Source: Planococcus sp. PAMC 21323 (GTDB lineage Bacteria; Bacillota; Bacilli; Bacillales_A; Planococcaceae). Taken from it: DNA of 64,000 nt. Position numbers and translations under genes: made by a program. Shown in pieces: positions 60,486 to 64,000 of the stretch (the first letter of the stretch is position 1; each line of letters starts with the position of its first letter). Below the pieces are notes generated by a model. It saw nothing but the letters and a program-made list of their open reading frames with translations, was not told the DNA's origin and did not search any database. The DNA lies in contig NZ_CP009129.1 in NCBI RefSeq assembly GCF_000785555.1, positions 2,852,001 to 2,916,000 on the forward strand. Direction: 5' to 3'.

Positions 60486-61436
60486 TTATTCAAATAAAGG
60501 GGTAACCGGCTTTTCGTTATGAACATGCTCAATCGCTTCAGCTAAAAGTGGTGCGACCGATAAAATCGTCACTTTCGGAGTTTGCTTTTCTTTTGGAACA
60601 TGAACCGTATTGGTTACAACCAATTCCGTAATTGCCGACGCTTCGATTTTTTGAATCGCATCGCCTGACAACACCGCATGTGTACAGCAAGCATAAACGG
60701 CTTTTGCACCGTTTTCTACCAACACATCGGCAGCCGCCGCAACGGTTGTTGCCGTATCAATAATGTCCACGATAATGATAATATTTTTGCCTTTAATGTC
60801 TCCGACAATATTGACCATTTCAGGCTCGTCTGGGTGCATGCGGCGTTTGTCGATAAAGCCGATGGGTACGTCCAAATGACTTGCTAGCTTACGAGCACGT
60901 CCGAGTCCACCGTTATCTGGTGCAACCACGATCGCATCTTCTAAAGCCTTTTCGGTAAAATGTTGCTCTAAAATCTTACCACCGAGCAGCTGATCAACTG
61001 GGACATTAAAGAAACCTTGAATTTGAGGAGCATGCAAATCCATCGTGATGATATGAGTCGCGCCTGCTTTTTCTAGCATATTCGCAACCAGTTTTGCCGT
61101 AATCGGTTCACGTGAACTCGCTTTTCGGTCTTGTCGCGCATAGCCGTAATAAGGCATCACCACATTGATGGTTTTCACAGATGCACGTTTTAACGCATCA
61201 ATCATGATCAACAATTCCATCACATGCTCAGTTCCGGGCTGTGACGTCGATTGCACAACATACACATCTGCCCCGCGAACACTTTCTTGAATGTGAATTT
61301 GAATTTCTCCATCACTAAAATGAGTAATGGCGCTTTTTCCTAGCTCACAACCAAGCGAATCCGCTATTTCCTGTGCCAGTTCTGGATTTGAATTTAACGT
61401 AAACAGCTTAAAGTTTTTTCGTAATTGATAAGCCAA
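60486..61436 (-). CDS. Divergent ribose-phosphate pyrophosphokinase (PRPP synthetase)
   Basis: 316-aa member of the Prs family, which makes PRPP from ribose-5-phosphate and ATP. Conserved parts: [55 protein letters not shown] and [10 protein letters not shown]. Key positions differ from housekeeping Prs: the PRPP-binding loop reads VDIIDTATT instead of DDIIDTAGT, and the block [13 protein letters not shown] replaces PDHGGVTRARKLA. The start is TTG at 61436 after GAGGGGG, giving the normal family length; the frame to 61490 is longer. The usual glmU neighbour is absent, so this is probably a second, specialised paralogue. Confidence 0.88.
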   Translation of the reverse strand: MAYQLRKNFKLFTLNSNPELAQEIADSLGCELGKSAITHFSDGEIQIHIQESVRGADVYVVQSTSQPGTEHVMELLIMIDALKRASVKTINVVMPYYGYARQDRKASSREPITAKLVANMLEKAGATHIITMDLHAPQIQGFFNVPVDQLLGGKILEQHFTEKALEDAIVVAPDNGGLGRARKLASHLDVPIGFIDKRRMHPDEPEMVNIVGDIKGKNIIIIVDIIDTATTVAAAADVLVENGAKAVYACCTHAVLSGDAIQKIEASAITELVVTNTVHVPKEKQTPKVTILSVAPLLAEAIEHVHNEKPVTPLFE

Positions 61437-61880
61437 CTTATAGCCCCCTCGAATTTTTATCTTATCTAGTAGCTGAATAGCTAGTGCCAAGCCATGGCAA
61501 ATAGCCTGTAGCTGTTGGTTTTATGATAACCTTTTAGTGGGGTAATAGCCATAGGTGTATCTGCACTGAAAAAGTACTGAGTTTTAATGAATAATATAGA
61601 CTCAAAGTTAATTTGGTATGGAGCTTCTGCGGACAGTACTCATGTGCTAAGGAGTCTATCATTATAGAGAAGCTTACTCTGTCTAAGCAGACTACTATCT
61701 CTGACTATATGTAAAAAACGAATAAATCAACATAATTTTTCAATTGCGATTCTCTGTACTATTTCGCTTCATTTCTCATGCACTATCGTGTTCAACGTAC
61801 CAATATTTAGAAGGATTTTGTATTTAATAGATTACCTAGTAGAGTTTATCGCTATAGATATTTCTTTAGAATTTGTCTGA
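61437..61880. other. Non-coding spacer upstream of the PRPP synthetase
   Basis: 444 bp between the Prs-like gene and the AT-rich orphan, both on the minus strand. No open frame with a ribosome site, no clear terminator of the orphan, and no riboswitch class recognised. Base composition falls from about average near 61500 to very AT-rich near 61750. Confidence 0.5.
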
Positions 61881-63716
61881 TTACATGTCTGGTACCTCTC
61901 CTAGGATTGACTTTATAAGTCTGTCAAAATAGTATTTATTGATAGTAACTTTATTTCCTTCTATTTCAGATTCTATTAAAATATCCAAAGCACTTTCAGT
62001 GATTGAATAATCAACTGATGGTGAACTTTTTGTTTCATTTATGTCAATCTCTTCATTTTTTTCATACTCTTTGTTTCTTTTTTGACTATCAGTCAAGTGA
62101 CTATTGAATCTTTGTTTTTCTTTTATATTATTATATACTTTTTTTAATACACTCTCATTTAGTCTAAGCAAAATATATAAATCTTCTCCATCAATACAAT
62201 TCTCCGGAAAATTATTTTTTATACCTTCTAATAACTCTTGCATACTTAATTTTAGTTCATAAGCTAAATTTTGAAGAGAAATTTTTTCTATTATACCTAT
62301 TTCAATCAATTCTTGAAAAAGTTCTTGATACTCTTCACTACTCATTTGATAAGGAAATGCTATCTTACATAAGGAACTAAGATTTACATCATCTATATAA
62401 AAAACGGATTTATCTTTACTTTCTAAATAGAAATTTTCTTTCTCTTCCAAAATATATCTTAAAATTTCTTCATAATAACCTTTAAGTTTATTATCAATAA
62501 GATACTCATTTATCGGCTTATAAATTTCTTCAAAGAACTCCGATTTAATTCTATTTAAATTATAATTAACTCGCTCTTTAGTATTCCTTTTCGCTTTCTT
62601 TTCTTCTACACGGTTATTTCTTTCATGTTTTTCTTCAACCTGGACTTCTATGTTTTCTTTTTCTGTAATATTTTCTGCATCATTATAAATGGTACTAACT
62701 TTTTCTTTTTCAGCATTTTTTTGTGCAGTGCTATCTACTATTTTTTCATAGTCCGATTTGGAACTAATTAACGACAAGCTACCAACACCAGGCAATACAT
62801 ACAAATCTGGTTTCCTTTTTAGTTCCCTTTCTTCTATAAATCTTAATAATTTATTGTCTATTTGATTAAAGCTTATTTTTTCAATTAAACCAACTTTGAT
62901 TAAATAATCTATTTTTTCGATATAAAAATATTCATCTTTTAAAGGATGCATTCTTTTGAATTTGATTTTTAGTTGATCAAATCTCCATAGAAACGCTGGT
63001 CTTCCAATATTTATGCTAAGATCTATCTCTTTATGCAATCTACATTGTGAAACTAATAATGAAAAAGTATAAATTAATTCAGTGTCATTAAGCACTTCAT
63101 CCAATTCATTATTTTTATTTAGCTCTTTCATTTTTTTCAACTCATCATCTAGACAAGTTAATAGTTCAAAAAATTCTTCTTTATTATTCAATTGATTTTG
63201 AACTGGTATCGTATTTACTTCTACTATGTCTTCTTTAAGTTTTTCGTCCATTATACAATCATTCTTCACACTCTTTATTTTTAACGCTAAATTATTTAAT
63301 ACTTGTTCGTCTAATTTAAGTATAATTATGAAATTATTCTGCACATTCTCTTTTCGTGTCAAACTCCAATACTCGAGATTATTACTTCTTAAATATTCAT
63401 TTTCTAAGTCTACATAAGAAACTCTCTTAAATAAATCTAATTCAATAAATTGCGACACTAAATTTTGGTGTCGACTATCTAGTACATTTAGATTTATTTT
63501 AACAACTGAATTTTTTTTATAACTGAAAAACGCATTCTGAGGAAATCCAGAAATTTTTTGCAGAATTTCTTCATAGGATCTTTTTAGATTCTTCGCAATT
63601 AGATATTCATTCAAATCTTTAAATATCTCTTTAAATTCTTCTGAATCAATTAAATTAAGATTAAATTTCATAACTTGATTTGCCTCTTCAACGATGCAAT
63701 CTTTTTTTCTTCCCAT
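61881..63716 (-). CDS. AT-rich orphan protein with internal repeats, function unknown
   Basis: 611-aa soluble protein, not recognised. AAGGAGGTAG precedes the ATG. Residues about 16-152 and 384-533 are clear repeats: FNLNLIDSEEFKEIFKDL with YNLNRIKSEFFEEIYKPI, then NEYLIAKNLKRSYEEIL with NEYLIDNKLKGYYEEIL. Each ends with an (I/L)LKLDE or LLRLNE helix. A central part (about 180-315) has a shorter third copy (YLIKVGLIEKISFNQIDNKLL, like ELIEIGIIEKISLQNLAYEL). A Lys/Glu-rich stretch (330-382) links the modules, and a separate tail (about 568-611) closes the protein. No signal peptide or membrane segment. Codon use is far more AT-rich than its neighbours, a sign of horizontal origin. Confidence 0.85.
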   Translation of the reverse strand: MGRKKDCIVEEANQVMKFNLNLIDSEEFKEIFKDLNEYLIAKNLKRSYEEILQKISGFPQNAFFSYKKNSVVKINLNVLDSRHQNLVSQFIELDLFKRVSYVDLENEYLRSNNLEYWSLTRKENVQNNFIIILKLDEQVLNNLALKIKSVKNDCIMDEKLKEDIVEVNTIPVQNQLNNKEEFFELLTCLDDELKKMKELNKNNELDEVLNDTELIYTFSLLVSQCRLHKEIDLSINIGRPAFLWRFDQLKIKFKRMHPLKDEYFYIEKIDYLIKVGLIEKISFNQIDNKLLRFIEERELKRKPDLYVLPGVGSLSLISSKSDYEKIVDSTAQKNAEKEKVSTIYNDAENITEKENIEVQVEEKHERNNRVEEKKAKRNTKERVNYNLNRIKSEFFEEIYKPINEYLIDNKLKGYYEEILRYILEEKENFYLESKDKSVFYIDDVNLSSLCKIAFPYQMSSEEYQELFQELIEIGIIEKISLQNLAYELKLSMQELLEGIKNNFPENCIDGEDLYILLRLNESVLKKVYNNIKEKQRFNSHLTDSQKRNKEYEKNEEIDINETKSSPSVDYSITESALDILIESEIEGNKVTINKYYFDRLIKSILGEVPDM

Positions 63717-63780
63717 AGAAACTACCTCCTTAATATAACATTTTTTCCTTTTGGAAACTTTTGATATTTTATAAATTTAT

Positions 63781-63818
63781 AGCCGCACTATGTAATTAAA
63801 AACTACAATAATGCGGCT
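63781..63818. terminator. Possible terminator hairpin
   Basis: AGCCGCA and TGCGGCT with further TGTA/TACA pairing. No strong T run, so weak. It lies between the partial gene at the right edge and the orphan. Confidence 0.4.
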
Positions 63819-63847
63819 AATACAAATTGACGGGAATAATGTTTTAT

Positions 63848-64000
63848 TTAAGAAAATGAACAGACACACGGAACAGTTTCATCAGGAATTTTCAAGAAAT
63901 TCTCAACGCCTTCACGATCCATACGTTCACGGTATTCACGCAAAGTATACGGTCCGCCATCTTTTTTCAAGATAGAGACGTTTTTCTCGAAATCTTTTCT
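63848..64000 (-). CDS. C-terminal part of an unidentified protein (runs off the window)
   Basis: The last 50 codons before a TAA at 63848. The peptide reads KDFEKNVSILKKDGGPYTL, REYRERMDREGVENFLKIP, DETVPCVCSFS. The open frame fills the whole end of the window and has ordinary base composition, so it is probably a real gene. The closing CVC motif is notable, but no family was recognised. Confidence 0.55.
   Translation of the reverse strand, partial: RKDFEKNVSILKKDGGPYTLREYRERMDREGVENFLKIPDETVPCVCSFS

Noticed and set aside
61437-61560. Riboswitch (PRPP or guanidine type) upstream of the Prs-like gene
   Set aside because: No conserved core of the ykkC-type classes or another known aptamer could be traced; only incidental short repeats were seen.
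1-64000. CRISPR array, tRNA or rRNA genes, prophage
   Set aside because: No regularly spaced repeats, no tRNA-like cloverleaf or rRNA segment, and no phage structural or integrase gene were recognised on either strand.

Overview
The window reads as chromosome of a low-GC Gram-positive bacterium of the order Bacillales, most probably Planococcaceae (Planococcus or a close relative). The basis is the Bacillus-like gene families (RocB/RocE, YhfP, MhqO, YcsI, BCCT, HssRS-HrtBA), strong AGGAGG-type ribosome binding sites, frequent TTG/GTG starts, and GC-rich dispersed hairpin repeats of a kind seen in these genomes. This is inference from gene content; no rRNA, tRNA or other phylogenetic marker was seen. 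No prophage, plasmid origin or CRISPR array was recognised.

Layout. 1-7.5 kb: small membrane proteins (three DUF4181 copies), an SDR oxidoreductase facing its TetR regulator, an AI-2E-type permease preceded by a palindromic pair of DnaA boxes, and a MarR regulator facing a YhfP-type quinone oxidoreductase. 7.7-11.6 kb: a one-direction cassette NUDIX / PLD-helicase-DUF3427 / DUF4357 protein, a plausible nucleic-acid repair or defence unit. 11.8-18.4 kb: a YcsI-type hydro-lyase, then a four-gene arginine-derivative operon (two guanidino-group-modifying hydrolases, RocE-like permease, RocB-like M20 peptidase) facing an IclR regulator, with two stacked operators between them. 18.6-23.7 kb: a tandem pair of membrane GGDEF-EAL proteins. 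23.7-25.4 kb: quinone-stress genes (FMN reductase, MhqO) behind a perfect MhqR-type operator. 25.6-30.1 kb: a two-component system facing an ABC exporter. 30.2-33.2 kb: ArsR/SulP and a second FMN reductase.

33.4-34.7 kb: an intact IS256-family element with 8-bp target duplication. 34.8-36.9 kb: a PAS4-GGDEF protein. 37-40.9 kb: hssRS and hrtBA, the haem-stress sensor and exporter, with the HssR direct repeat before hrtB. 41-45 kb: a nucleoside deaminase, a DJ-1/PfpI protein, and an ABC-2 transporter with a DUF4064 protein. 45.2-52.1 kb: a sialic-acid operon in the order siaP-siaQ-siaM-nanK-rpiR-nanE-nanA, starting from a consensus sigma-A promoter. Downstream of it lie a PTS EIIB remnant and an IS30-type transposase scar. 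52.5-56 kb: a winged-helix regulator, an MFS exporter with a perfect 46-bp palindrome in its promoter, and an aromatic-ring monooxygenase. 56.2-61.5 kb: a fourth DUF4181 gene, a DUF6366 gene, PatB/MalY, a small lipoprotein, a BCCT betaine transporter and a divergent PRPP synthetase. 61.9-63.7 kb: a very AT-rich 611-codon gene of unknown function with internal repeats, the strongest orphan in the window.

Many units share one plan: a regulator gene placed divergently from its target, with a visible inverted or direct repeat between them (TetR/SDR, MarR/YhfP, IclR/arginine operon, TCS/ABC). This makes the operator calls mutually supporting, although each rests on sequence symmetry alone. Start sites were set by ribosome binding sites and often lie downstream of the longest possible ORF start.
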